NCBI GenBank assembly: GCA_004356455.1
Contig: SMWZ01000051.1
Location: 1-36,135 of the forward strand
Source of the DNA: Deltaproteobacteria bacterium
GTDB lineage: Bacteria; Myxococcota_A; UBA9160; SZUA-336
Direction: 5' to 3'
DNA length: 36,135 nucleotides
This document shows positions 1 to 6,821 of this stretch, in pieces. The notes under the pieces were generated by a model. The model ran no database searches, was not told the DNA's origin, and saw only the letters and a program-made list of their open reading frames with translations. Each line of letters starts with the position of its first letter. The stretch's first letter is position 1. The translations under genes were made by a program, and so were the position numbers.

Positions 1-201
1 CCTCAGATTCAGGGGATGGCGCCGGCGCTGCCATCAGACAGCCACGGCGAGACCCTGCGTCAGACCATGGCGCGCTTCGAGGCCTGGGTCCTGCGCTGTG
101 CGCTCGACCGGCACGACGGTCGCCGCATAGCCACGGCGCGCAGTCTGGACATCACCCGCGAGTGCCTCTACAAGAAGCTCCGCCGCTACGGGATGCAGTA
201 G
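1..201 (+). CDS. C-terminal tail of an NtrC-family (Fis-type HTH) transcriptional regulator, 5' truncated by the window edge
   Basis: The frame is open to the left edge of the window and stops at TAG 199-201, so only the last 66 or so codons are visible. The segment has the form of a Fis-type helix-turn-helix that ends sigma-54 activators: an amphipathic helix (RFEAWVLRCAL), then RRIATARSLDITRECLYKKL and a terminal LRRYGMQ. In the family this domain binds upstream activator sequences. The AAA+ and receiver domains would lie outside the window. The internal ATG at 16 is probably not the start. A second copy of the same ending survives as a remnant near 1.7 kb. Confidence 0.75.
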   Translation, partial: PQIQGMAPALPSDSHGETLRQTMARFEAWVLRCALDRHDGRRIATARSLDITRECLYKKLRRYGMQ

Positions 202-238
202 GGCGGCCAACTTCCTGGACTCGTCCTTTGGCGAGAAC

Positions 239-322
239 CTAGACCGGGCCCGTCCTCGCCAAGGCTCGAAGACGTAGGACGCCGATGGCCAGGACACCGC
301 CGCATGCGACGAGGAGCCAACC
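239..322 (-). other. In-frame hydrophobic tail beyond the TGA stop of the prepilin-like gene
   Basis: After the TGA at 323-325 the same frame stays open for 27 more codons to TAG 239-241. It encodes GWLLVACGGVLAIGVLRLRA followed by LARTGPV: one membrane-length hydrophobic run and then arginines. Together with VPTLG just before the stop it resembles C-terminal sorting or anchor tails of the IPTL/VPTL-CTERM or PEP-CTERM kind. A nonsense mutation, a sequence error or stop-codon readthrough could each explain it; chance coding is also possible. Confidence 0.4.
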
Positions 323-1111
323 TCATCCCAGCGTCGGGACGAGGAGCGCACCCAACAGATCCAGAAATACGAAGGGGTTGGGCGCGAGCTCCGCGATCGG
401 CACGAGAGGAAATGGGTCCTTGTCTGACTGACCGAGCTTGAGCGCAGCCACCAGACGCGCGCGGTATGCCGCCACGATGGTGTCGAGGTCAGAATCGAGC
501 AGCTCGTGCTCATCCAGCAAGCCGTTACGGTTGGGATCCAAGGCTCCGATGATGACTGCGTGCGAGTTCGAGTCCTCTGCGATCGCGTTCGTGAAGCCCA
601 ACACCTGCTCCAAACCGGATGCCACGAGATCGTCCCAGGCCGCTACGAAATTCTCGCGCAGGGCCACGATCAGCCGAGCGCGTCCTGCGGCCGCGTTGGG
701 ATCGACCTGAATCAGGACAACCTCGCTCTGATCCATCGAGAAGCGATCGTTGCCCGTCACACCGGGAAAGAAGGGCCGGGCTGTTAGCACGTAGCTAGGC
801 GGGAGCGTGTTGGAGTCGACTTCGAAGGAATAGCCCTGCGCGCTTGCGTCTGGGCAAAGTGTCCCGGTGATCAGACCCTCGAGGCATAGCTCGCCCAGGG
901 TTGCGTAGTCATCGACACCGTCCTCGTCGAGATCGCCGTCGCGAAACGCCGTTTGGGCTGCGGCGATCGCCGCGAACCATTGCAGCGTGCCCTGGTGGTT
1001 CTGCGAGGTGCGCAGCTCAAGCGTCACCATCCGCTCGAAGCTCACAGCGACTGCGGCGAGCAAGAAGAGGATGGCGATCACGATGATGAGCGCGTTTCCG
1101 CGTTGGCACAC
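323..1111 (-). CDS. PilX/GspK-like prepilin protein with an EF-hand-like loop
   Basis: The 262-residue product starts at GTG 1111, preceded by GAGGAG at normal Shine-Dalgarno spacing. Residues 4-24 look like a class III signal: a short basic leader ending in RG, then a hydrophobic stretch (NALIIVIAILFLLAAVAVS) with Glu at residue 26. The canonical Phe/Met at mature +1 is Asn here. Residues 58-68 form an acidic Asp-rich segment, and residues 192-203 match a full EF-hand loop (DPNRNGLLDEHE), so calcium binding is likely. The family sits in type IV pilus or type II secretion pseudopili, but no partner genes are nearby. The frame continues past the stop into a hydrophobic tail (next entry). Function beyond 'pilin-like' is inference. 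Confidence 0.65.
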   Translation of the reverse strand: MCQRGNALIIVIAILFLLAAVAVSFERMVTLELRTSQNHQGTLQWFAAIAAAQTAFRDGDLDEDGVDDYATLGELCLEGLITGTLCPDASAQGYSFEVDSNTLPPSYVLTARPFFPGVTGNDRFSMDQSEVVLIQVDPNAAAGRARLIVALRENFVAAWDDLVASGLEQVLGFTNAIAEDSNSHAVIIGALDPNRNGLLDEHELLDSDLDTIVAAYRARLVAALKLGQSDKDPFPLVPIAELAPNPFVFLDLLGALLVPTLG

Positions 1112-1186
1112 GCCGCTGCTCCTCTGCGCCGGTCCTATCAGAGAGGAGGAGGGAAGTCCCAGGGGACGGCTGTCTCAGAGGACGGC

Positions 1187-1585
1187 TCAGCCCCCAGCGC
1201 TGGCTGCCAGCCGAGCGAGGTCGAACATCGCGACCAGGCTGACGGCGAAGGCCGCCGTCCGCAGATAGGGAATGCCGGCGATGTACGTAACGGCATGGGC
1301 GACTCGCGCCCAGAAGAACACCGTCACTCCCCAGACGGTATGCTCGCTGGAGACGCCGGCCACCTGCGCTGCCAGTACGATCGTTGCAAAGGGAGCGAGG
1401 TTCTCGAGCATGTTTCGGTGGGCGCGGATCGAGCGGATCGCCCACTTCGGAAGCGGTGCGGGCTTGTCGCGATTGCCGAGTACAGCGCGAATCCCCCAGT
1501 GGCGCAGCATGGCGATCGAGTAGGGAGCGATGAGAGCGACGGCCAGGATCGCCGTCGCAACGAGAGCCTGAGATGCGGTTGTCAT
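1187..1585 (-). CDS. MAPEG family membrane protein
   Basis: The 132-residue protein has about four hydrophobic segments (near residues 8-25, 63-79, 85-105 and 108-125). It carries the MAPEG-type features RAHRNMLENLAPF (around residues 53-65) and FFWARVAHAVTYIAGIPYLR. MAPEG proteins are small integral membrane enzymes, some being glutathione transferases or peroxidases; bacterial members are mostly uncharacterised. Length is typical. The ATG at 1585 follows ATAGGAGTGTTCCC, a good ribosome binding site. It stands alone between the prepilin-like gene and a Fis remnant; gshB and a GFA protein elsewhere in the window fit a glutathione-using cell. Confidence 0.8.
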   Translation of the reverse strand: MTTASQALVATAILAVALIAPYSIAMLRHWGIRAVLGNRDKPAPLPKWAIRSIRAHRNMLENLAPFATIVLAAQVAGVSSEHTVWGVTVFFWARVAHAVTYIAGIPYLRTAAFAVSLVAMFDLARLAASAGG

Positions 1586-1659
1586 GGGAACACTCCTATC
1601 CAGGGTCGAAGCGCCCGACAGCCCCTGTGGGGCACTCCGGCTTCCTCATCCTATCTCGT

Positions 1660-1707
1660 AAGAGCGGATCCCTCTACAGACAGCTCCGCCGCCACGGCAT
1701 GCGCTGA
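1660..1707 (+). pseudogene. Remnant of a Fis-type HTH C-terminus
   Basis: Reading 1660-1707 gives RKSGSLYRQLRRHGMR followed by TGA. LYRQLRRHGMR aligns with LYKKLRRYGMQ at the end of the regulator at the left edge. No open frame continues upstream to a full HTH. It looks like the last dozen or so codons of a second NtrC-type regulator left after deletion. The stretch is short, so chance similarity is not excluded. Confidence 0.4.
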
Positions 1708-1748
1708 GGACGGTGTAACGTGGAGCGCGCCCGGGGCATCTACTCTGC

Positions 1749-2384
1749 ATGGCCCAGGTCTTCAGCGACATCGCGTTCACATCGGCCGTGAAGGACCAAC
1801 AGACACGCCTCGGTTCGCGCGCGAGCTATGCACGCTGGGAGCAGAAGCGCGGCTTCGCGGATAGGATCACTCCGGAGCTGATCGACTTCATCGCTGAGCG
1901 CAACTCCTTCTATCTCGGAACCGCGAGCGCGGACGGCCGGCCCTACATTCAACACCGCGGGGGTCCACGGGGCTTCCTCAAGGTGCTCGACGAGCACACG
2001 CTGGGCTTCGCAGACCTCGGCGGCAACCGGCAGTACATCTCGCTCGGCAATCTCTGCGAGAACGACCGCTCCTTCATCTTCCTAATGGACTACGAGCAGC
2101 AGCAACGCATCAAGATCTGGGGACGGGCCCGGGTCGTGGAGGACGATCCCGAGCTGCTGGAGACGCTCACTGATCCCAGTGCGGGAGGCCGCGTAGAGCG
2201 CGCGATCCTCTTCCGAGTCGAGGCCTGGGACGCGAACTGTCGCCAGCACATCCCACGCCTGGGTCCAGTAGAGGACGCCGCCGCGCTGAGCCAGCTGCGC
2301 GCGCGCATTGTGGAGCTGGAGGCGGAGGTGCGGGAGCTAAGAGAAGAGCGCGCAGGCCCCGAGAACGCGCGCGCCGTCGCGTAG
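1749..2384 (+). CDS. Pyridoxamine 5'-phosphate oxidase-fold (PPOX class) flavoprotein
   Basis: The 211-residue protein matches the PPOX-like split-barrel family. ITPELIDFIAERNSFYLGTA and SADGRPYIQHRGGPRGFLKV form the first strands and the FMN phosphate region. FADLGGNRQYISLGNLCEN and RIKIWGRARVVEDDP follow in the usual order, and the C-terminal IPRLGPVED is typical. Members bind FMN or F420 and reduce small molecules; the substrate cannot be told. An unusual extra C-terminal segment (about residues 176-200, LSQLRARIVELEAEVRELRE) has a heptad pattern and should form a coiled coil. No clear Shine-Dalgarno precedes the ATG. The gene appears monocistronic. Confidence 0.85.
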   Translation: MAQVFSDIAFTSAVKDQQTRLGSRASYARWEQKRGFADRITPELIDFIAERNSFYLGTASADGRPYIQHRGGPRGFLKVLDEHTLGFADLGGNRQYISLGNLCENDRSFIFLMDYEQQQRIKIWGRARVVEDDPELLETLTDPSAGGRVERAILFRVEAWDANCRQHIPRLGPVEDAAALSQLRARIVELEAEVRELREERAGPENARAVA

Positions 2385-2393
2385 GCGGCTTCT

Positions 2394-2413
2394 GAGGCGT
2401 TGGCCTCTTGCTT
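2394..2413 (+). terminator. Weak hairpin after the PPOX gene
   Basis: GAGGC-GTTG-GCCTC (2394-2407) forms a 5-bp stem ten bases after the PPOX stop, followed by TTGCTT. The stem is short and the T-run imperfect, so this is only a possible terminator. A TATAAG hexamer at 2424-2429 could be a -10 for the next gene, but no good -35 is visible. Confidence 0.25.
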
Positions 2414-2460
2414 CGGACAGGCGTATAAGCACTGGTGGGCTGCGAATCAGGAGAAACGTC

Positions 2461-2871
2461 ATGGGTGATCCGAGAGAGGGTGGCTGCCAGTGCGGCGCGG
2501 TGAGGTATCGGCTGGAGGGCGAACCCGTTGCGCTGGTCGCCTGTCATTGCAGCGAGTGCCAGCGCCAGTCAGGGAGCGCCTTCGGCATGAGCTTGATCGT
2601 CCCCAAGGACGCCTTCCAGCTCCTCTCCGGCGAGCCGAAGCAGTTCGACAGAACCGCGGACAGCGGACGCTCGGTGGAGTGTGCGTTCTGTCCCGCCTGT
2701 GGAACCCGCATCTACCACGAGCCGACCTACCGAAAGGACACCCTGAACATCAAGCCCGGCACCCTCGATGATACCTCCTGGCTGAGTCCCGCTCTCCATG
2801 TATGGACCAAGAGCAAACAGCCCTGGGTTCTGATTCCCGAGGGAGTGCGATGCTTTGAGGGGCAGCCCTAG
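2461..2871 (+). CDS. GFA family zinc protein (glutathione-dependent formaldehyde-activating enzyme-like)
   Basis: The 136-residue protein has the three cysteine motifs of the GFA fold: CQC near residue 9, CHCSEC around residue 28, and CPAC around residue 78 in FCPACGTRIY. These normally hold two zinc ions. The fold was named for S-hydroxymethylglutathione formation from formaldehyde and glutathione, but many members have unknown substrates, so the exact reaction is not assigned. AGGAGAAACGTC before the ATG is a strong ribosome binding site. Length is typical. It converges on the amidohydrolase gene. Confidence 0.9.
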   Translation: MGDPREGGCQCGAVRYRLEGEPVALVACHCSECQRQSGSAFGMSLIVPKDAFQLLSGEPKQFDRTADSGRSVECAFCPACGTRIYHEPTYRKDTLNIKPGTLDDTSWLSPALHVWTKSKQPWVLIPEGVRCFEGQP

Positions 2872-2930
2872 GCGAGGCGCAGTCCGCCTGAGGAGGTGGA
2901 AGGGCGGATGGGACTCAACGCGGCTGCTGC

Positions 2931-4406
2931 TCAGCCGGGGAAGCCGCCGTTGCCGCGCAAGAACTGGAAGAACTCGCGCCGGGTCTTCGGTCCATAGGTG
3001 CGAAAGCTCGGGAACGGCTGCTCGGCGTAGGCTGATCTCAGTCCGCTGATCTCGTCCGTTTGCGTCTGCTGGCCGAATCGAGCCAGGTCCACGCCGTAAG
3101 GAACCGCCGCGTTCAAGCCGAGGACCTTGGCCTTGAGCTCGGGCGTGAGCGCGGGATAGCCGTAGCGCTGCTGGAACGCCTCGGAGATCTCGAAGCTGCG
3201 AAAAGCTTGAATCTGATCCTGGGGTGAGCCGTACCAGATCGAGTCGGTGCCCCAGAGCACCCGATCTTCTCCCACGTACTTGAGTAGCTTTCCGAGCACA
3301 TGGGCGGCTTGCGTCGGGTCGCGCATGACCTCGCGCCAGGTCGTGCCGAGCTCCGCGTAGACGTTGCGGTTGGGCGGGATCCCGTTCTCGTGCAGAGACC
3401 GGATGAGCGAGTTCGTGCCTGCGCTCGCGTCCTTGGGATCGTACGCGCCCTCCCGTCCTTCGTAGCCGGAGTGGTAGACGATGAAGGTGACGTCGGGAAA
3501 CATCTTCGCCACCACTCCGATGTCGCGACAGTTGCGGCCCGTATCTGCCGAGCCAGGGATGGGCAGTCCCTTGTGCGTACAGATCAGCTTCACGCCGAGC
3601 TGGCGGGCCCGTTCGATGAAGGGCAGGCCGATCTGCGGGTCGTCCAGCCACCAGCCACGGCGCTCCGGACCCCATTGGGTGTAGGTCTTCCAGGCCTTCA
3701 CGTCCCAGCTCTCGACGAGCTGTTGCATGCCATCGAGCTGCGCCTGGCGCGGGGCGACGTTCGGTACGACCATGCCGTGGATCTGGATGCGCGGCGAGCC
3801 GCGCATGCCCTCGGCCAGGCGTCGCGTCTCGGCGGCCTCTTCGATCAGCAGGGGCGGAGTGGGCAGCGGAGGCAGCGCGCTCAGCACGGCCATGCTGGTG
3901 TCGCTGTCCAGGAAGATCTCCTTGAGGTAGTGATCGACCGAGTAGCACTCGCTCCATGGCATCTCGCCGCAGCTCCCCTGTGGCCAGCTGCGGAGCAGCT
4001 GGGGCAGGCTGTCGGGCTCGAAGTAATCCTCGCGGCGCTCGGGAGCCCACTCGCCTCGTGGGTTCACGTGATGGGTCTGGACGTCGAAGATGAACTCGTT
4101 TCCCCCGAGCGAGGCCGCAGCCGCGTCCGCATCCAGTGCGGCCTCCGGCTCGACCCCGAAGCGGCCTCCGGCGCAGCCCGTCACCTCGTTTATGCACAGC
4201 AGTACCGTGGCCGCGCCACAGGAGCTGCGCAGAAACTCGCGCCGCGACTGACCCAGCCTGCGCGCGTTCTCGTCTACGCACTGAACGGCCCGCTGCATAA
4301 CGCTGCGGATCTTACGGGTGGGAGGCGCCGGCGCGAACTCGCCGTTCGAAGTGGGACCGAGCTTGATGGGAAGACGCAGCTCGATCTCGGGCGCTGACTT
4401 CCGCAT
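2931..4406 (-). CDS. Exported amidohydrolase (Amidohydrolase_2 family) with Tat signal
   Basis: The 491-residue product carries SRREFLRSSCGAATVLLCIN, a twin-arginine signal, so it should be folded in the cytoplasm and exported; a Cys lies a few residues on (GCAGG). The TIM-barrel part starts at FIFDVQTHHVNPRGEW. Later come ICTHKGLPIP, FIVYHSGYEGREG and RVLWGTDSIWYGSP, giving the barrel metal-site His residues and the catalytic Asp of the family. The first HxH metal motif reads Q-T-H-H, so its first ligand is replaced. Substrates of this family include carboxylated aromatics; none can be assigned. From ATG 4406 the RR lies near residue 55; the in-frame ATG at 4298 would give a more usual Tat signal. 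A promoter-like element abuts 4406. Confidence 0.85.
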   Translation of the reverse strand: MRKSAPEIELRLPIKLGPTSNGEFAPAPPTRKIRSVMQRAVQCVDENARRLGQSRREFLRSSCGAATVLLCINEVTGCAGGRFGVEPEAALDADAAAASLGGNEFIFDVQTHHVNPRGEWAPERREDYFEPDSLPQLLRSWPQGSCGEMPWSECYSVDHYLKEIFLDSDTSMAVLSALPPLPTPPLLIEEAAETRRLAEGMRGSPRIQIHGMVVPNVAPRQAQLDGMQQLVESWDVKAWKTYTQWGPERRGWWLDDPQIGLPFIERARQLGVKLICTHKGLPIPGSADTGRNCRDIGVVAKMFPDVTFIVYHSGYEGREGAYDPKDASAGTNSLIRSLHENGIPPNRNVYAELGTTWREVMRDPTQAAHVLGKLLKYVGEDRVLWGTDSIWYGSPQDQIQAFRSFEISEAFQQRYGYPALTPELKAKVLGLNAAVPYGVDLARFGQQTQTDEISGLRSAYAEQPFPSFRTYGPKTRREFFQFLRGNGGFPG

Positions 4407-4412
4407 GCGCCC

Positions 4413-4441
4413 AGTTCAGCAGAGCGGATCTGGCTTGTAAA
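4413..4441 (-). promoter_or_regulatory. Sigma-70-like promoter of the amidohydrolase gene
   Basis: On the minus strand TTTACA (4436-4441) is followed after 17 bp by TGAACT (4413-4418), only 6 nt before ATG 4406. No Shine-Dalgarno lies between. The -35 matches consensus at 5 of 6 and the -10 at 3 of 6. Transcription would begin at or next to the start codon. Confidence 0.4.
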
Positions 4442-4442
4442 G

Positions 4443-4778
4443 CTAGCCGCGCCCAGCGCGCATGCGTACGCCGAGGTGATGCGAGACGCTGATCTCTAGG
4501 GCGGGCAGGCTTGGGGGGAAGCGCGCGCCGCTGATACGCGCGGCATGGATGCTGGCACCGTCAAGATCGGCGTGAAAGAGGTCGACACCGCGCAGGTCCG
4601 CGTTGCGGAGATAGGTATCGCGTAGATTGGCGTGCAGGAGATTGGCACCCCGCAGGTCCGCCGCTCGCAGATCCGTGCTCTCCAGGTTCGGCGGTTCCTC
4701 CTCCGCTTGACGATTGAACTCGTCGATCTTGCCTTCGATCAGCAGCATGCGAAGCTGCGAATCCCGAACTAGGCTCAT
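4443..4778 (-). CDS. Pentapeptide-repeat protein
   Basis: The 111-residue product contains about eight tandem A(D/N)Lxx-type pentapeptides (residues 34-85, for example TDLRAADLRGANLLHANLRD), which fold as a right-handed quadrilateral beta helix. The N-terminal 30 residues (MSLVRDSQLRMLLIEGKIDE) look helical. ATG 4778 is chosen because the repeat protein begins there and a G-rich GGGGGGAG stretch lies upstream; the longer open frame upstream is low-complexity and unsupported. Some pentapeptide proteins mimic DNA and protect gyrase, but most have no known role, and this one is too short to call. Confidence 0.8.
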   Translation of the reverse strand: MSLVRDSQLRMLLIEGKIDEFNRQAEEEPPNLESTDLRAADLRGANLLHANLRDTYLRNADLRGVDLFHADLDGASIHAARISGARFPPSLPALEISVSHHLGVRMRAGRG

Positions 4779-4905
4779 GACTTCGCTCCCCCCGGATCTA
4801 TCGGGGAGCGGGCTCGGTCGCTTGAGACGGCTCGCGGCCGCTGCGGCCGCGCGCTCCAAAGACGCAGGAGGAGCCTGGCCATCCCTCCTGACGCGGGAGG
4901 TCAGC

Positions 4906-4917
4906 AGCAGTACTGCT
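4906..4917. promoter_or_regulatory. 12-bp perfect palindrome between pentapeptide and cupin genes
   Basis: AGCAGTACTGCT is a perfect palindrome in the 175-bp gap between the two divergent genes. A TANNNT hexamer (TACGCT, 4917-4922) overlaps its right end, so it could be an operator for the cupin remnant. The gap also holds two hairpin-capable pairs (GCTCCCC/GGGGAGC and CAGGAGG/CCTCCTG). Confidence 0.3.
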
Positions 4918-4953
4918 ACGCTGTTGGTCTGGAAGGGGGCTGAGGAGGGTCCA

Positions 4954-5175
4954 ATGCCGAGCCTGATCGACGAGCCCGCTCGGATCGCGGCGGAGGGGAA
5001 CAAACCCAAGCGGATCGAGGAGTACATCGGGTACGTAAGCTCAGGGACGGACGCGGTCAGCATCGCCCGCGCAGGAGAGTGGGTCCAGTACAGCACGCCC
5101 GAGCTGGAGGGCGCCGTGTACGTGGCCGTCTGCCTCCCCGCCTTCTCGCCCCAGATCGTACACCGCGAGCGCTGA
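4954..5175 (+). CDS. Cupin-family protein with the central core missing
   Basis: ATG 4954 follows GAGGAGGGTCCA, a strong ribosome binding site, and gives 73 residues. The N-terminal half (AAEGNKPKRIEEYIGYVSSG, then TDAVSIAR) matches the start of a small cupin family. The C-terminal half (AGEWVQYSTPELEGAVYVAV, then CLPAFSPQIVHR) matches its end. The middle, which in the family carries the metal-binding cupin motifs and is about 40-45 residues long, is absent, and the halves join in frame at SIAR|AGEW. This looks like an in-frame internal deletion, so the product probably lacks the metal site and may be non-functional. The family alignment is from memory. Confidence 0.6.
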   Translation: MPSLIDEPARIAAEGNKPKRIEEYIGYVSSGTDAVSIARAGEWVQYSTPELEGAVYVAVCLPAFSPQIVHRER

Positions 5176-5179
5176 GGCA

Positions 5180-6781
5180 TCAGCTGCCTCGGAGCAGGCG
5201 CGGAAGATCGCGCGCGATCGCGAGCGCCGCGTTGCGCCCGGGGGCGCCCATCACGCCGCCTCCGGGGTGGGTACCGGAGCCGCACAGATAAAGCCCGCGC
5301 ACAGGCGTGCGGTAGCGCGACCAGCCGGGCAACGGACGCAGGAAGAGCAGCCGGTCGGGCGTCATGGCGCCGTGGAAGATGTTGCCCCCGGTGAGACCGA
5401 ACACGTCCTCGAGTTCGGGCGCTGCAAGCACCTCGAGCGCTTCGATCGAGTCGGAGAAGCCCGGTGCGACCTCGTCCACGATGGCGAGCACGCGGTCACG
5501 CATCTGCTCGCGCAGCCGCGGCCAGGCGGCGTTATCGGAAGGTAACACCGGGGCGTACTGCGCGAAGATCGAGGCCACGTGACGCCCCGCGGGCGCCAGC
5601 GTGGGGTCGATCACCGAGGGCAGCGTGAGCTCCACCAGCGGACGAGAGGAGACCTTGCCGTTTTGCGCATCGTCGAACGCGTGCTCGATCTGATCCAGGT
5701 TCTGTGGCCCAAGATGGATCGTGCCCCCGAGCGGTGGTTCGGGGCGATCGTGTACCCGGAAGCGCGGCAGCTCACGCAGAGCGAGATTGAGCTTGACCAC
5801 CGGGCTGCGGAAGTCGAGGCCGTCGAGCGCCCGGCGGAACTCGTCCGGGAGCAAGCCGGGGTTGTCGAGCGCTGCGAAGGTGCGTGCAGGGTCGACGGCG
5901 GACACAACCACCCCGGCATCGATCTCTTCGCCTCCGGCGAGCGCAACGCCGATGGCTCGATCCTGGCCGGTACGGATTCGATCCACCTCGGCGTTGGTGC
6001 GCAGGGAGACGCCCGCGGCGCGAGCGGCCGCCGCCAACGCCTCCGATAGCGCGCCCATCCCGCCGCGTACATAAGCCCAGATGCCTCGGTGTCCCGAGAT
6101 CGAGCCCATCACGTGGTGAAAGAGCACGTATCCGGTACCCGGGGTCGAGGGGGCGGCGAAGGCGCCGATCACCGCGTCGCGGGCGAGTGTCGTGCGCAGA
6201 GGCTCGGAGTCGAACCATTCTTCCAGCAGGCTGCGCGCGGGTCCGAGCAGCAGCCGTGCGGCGCGCGGCAGGTCCCGGCCCAGCCGCGCCCCGGCGCGCA
6301 GCGCGAGCCACCACGCTAAGAAGTCTTGGGGATGTCGGGGCCAGGGCTCGGGTGGCGGCGCGTCCAGCGTGGGCTCGAGGGCGATGGCGATGCGCTCCAG
6401 CAGCGCTTCATAGGCGGGAAAGGCCCGTGCGTCGCGCGGCGAGAAGCGCTTGATCTCCGCTACGTTGGCCGCGCGGTCCGGGCCCAACACCAGCGAGCGG
6501 CCATCGGGCAGTGGGGTGAAGGAGGAGGGCGCGCGGGGCAGCAGCTGCAAACCGAAGCGCTCGAGCTCGAGCTCGCGCGCAATACGCGGACGCAGCAGCG
6601 AAAGCACGTACGCCGCACGGGATACGCGGTAGCCGGGCCAAAGCTCCTCGGTGACGCAGGCGCCCCCCAACAGCGCGCGTCGCTCCAACAGCGTGACCTG
6701 CGCTCCCGCCCGCGCCAGGTAGGCCGCGCACACCAGCCCGTTGTGCCCACCCCCGATGATCACCACGCGTGCAGATCCCAC
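5180..6781 (-). CDS. FAD-dependent oxidoreductase, phytoene dehydrogenase / PYROXD2-like
   Basis: The 533-residue protein opens with VVIIGGGHNGLVCAAYLARAG and LLERRALLGGACVTEE, the Rossmann FAD-binding motif and its following acidic strand. It ends with FLRPLPGWSRYRTPVRGLYL and CGSGTHPGGGVMGAPGRNAA, the usual C-terminal FAD motif of the phytoene desaturase/PYROXD2 group. No carotenoid genes are nearby, so a carotenoid substrate is not implied. GTG 6781 is chosen because the FAD motif starts five codons later and a TACACT hexamer lies 8 nt upstream; an in-frame ATG at 6823 is the alternative. It is divergent from archease and converges on the cupin remnant with a 4-bp gap. Confidence 0.85.
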   Translation of the reverse strand: MGSARVVIIGGGHNGLVCAAYLARAGAQVTLLERRALLGGACVTEELWPGYRVSRAAYVLSLLRPRIARELELERFGLQLLPRAPSSFTPLPDGRSLVLGPDRAANVAEIKRFSPRDARAFPAYEALLERIAIALEPTLDAPPPEPWPRHPQDFLAWWLALRAGARLGRDLPRAARLLLGPARSLLEEWFDSEPLRTTLARDAVIGAFAAPSTPGTGYVLFHHVMGSISGHRGIWAYVRGGMGALSEALAAAARAAGVSLRTNAEVDRIRTGQDRAIGVALAGGEEIDAGVVVSAVDPARTFAALDNPGLLPDEFRRALDGLDFRSPVVKLNLALRELPRFRVHDRPEPPLGGTIHLGPQNLDQIEHAFDDAQNGKVSSRPLVELTLPSVIDPTLAPAGRHVASIFAQYAPVLPSDNAAWPRLREQMRDRVLAIVDEVAPGFSDSIEALEVLAAPELEDVFGLTGGNIFHGAMTPDRLLFLRPLPGWSRYRTPVRGLYLCGSGTHPGGGVMGAPGRNAALAIARDLPRLLRGS

Positions 6782-6803
6782 GAGGGAGCAGTGTAGCGAT
6801 AGC

Positions 6804-6818
6804 CACGGTTGAACCGTG
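6804..6818. promoter_or_regulatory. Perfect inverted repeat between divergent oxidoreductase and archease genes
   Basis: CACGGTT-G-AACCGTG is a dyad with 7-bp perfect arms and a 1-bp spacer. It sits in the short region between the two divergent starts, next to the archease start and around the -35 region of the oxidoreductase promoter (-10 TACACT on the minus strand, 6790-6795). Its form and place suit an operator bound by a dimeric regulator, which is not identified. Confidence 0.45.
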
Positions 6819-6821
6819 CCC

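Noticed and set aside
323..325. Reassignment of TGA to an amino acid in this genome
   Set aside because: TGA is the normal stop of gshB, rtcB, purC, nuoH, nuoJ and serS in this window.
953..1864. A 303-codon plus-strand frame across the prepilin and MAPEG genes
   Set aside because: Low-complexity composition, no recognisable motif, and it runs antisense through two supported genes.
2569..4281. A 570-codon open frame on the minus strand over the amidohydrolase gene
   Set aside because: It is a high-GC shadow frame rich in Arg with no family motifs, while the other frame encodes a clear Tat-exported amidohydrolase.
4779..5285. N-terminal extension of the pentapeptide-repeat frame
   Set aside because: The upstream part is low-complexity, overlaps the cupin remnant on the other strand, and a supported ATG lies at 4778.
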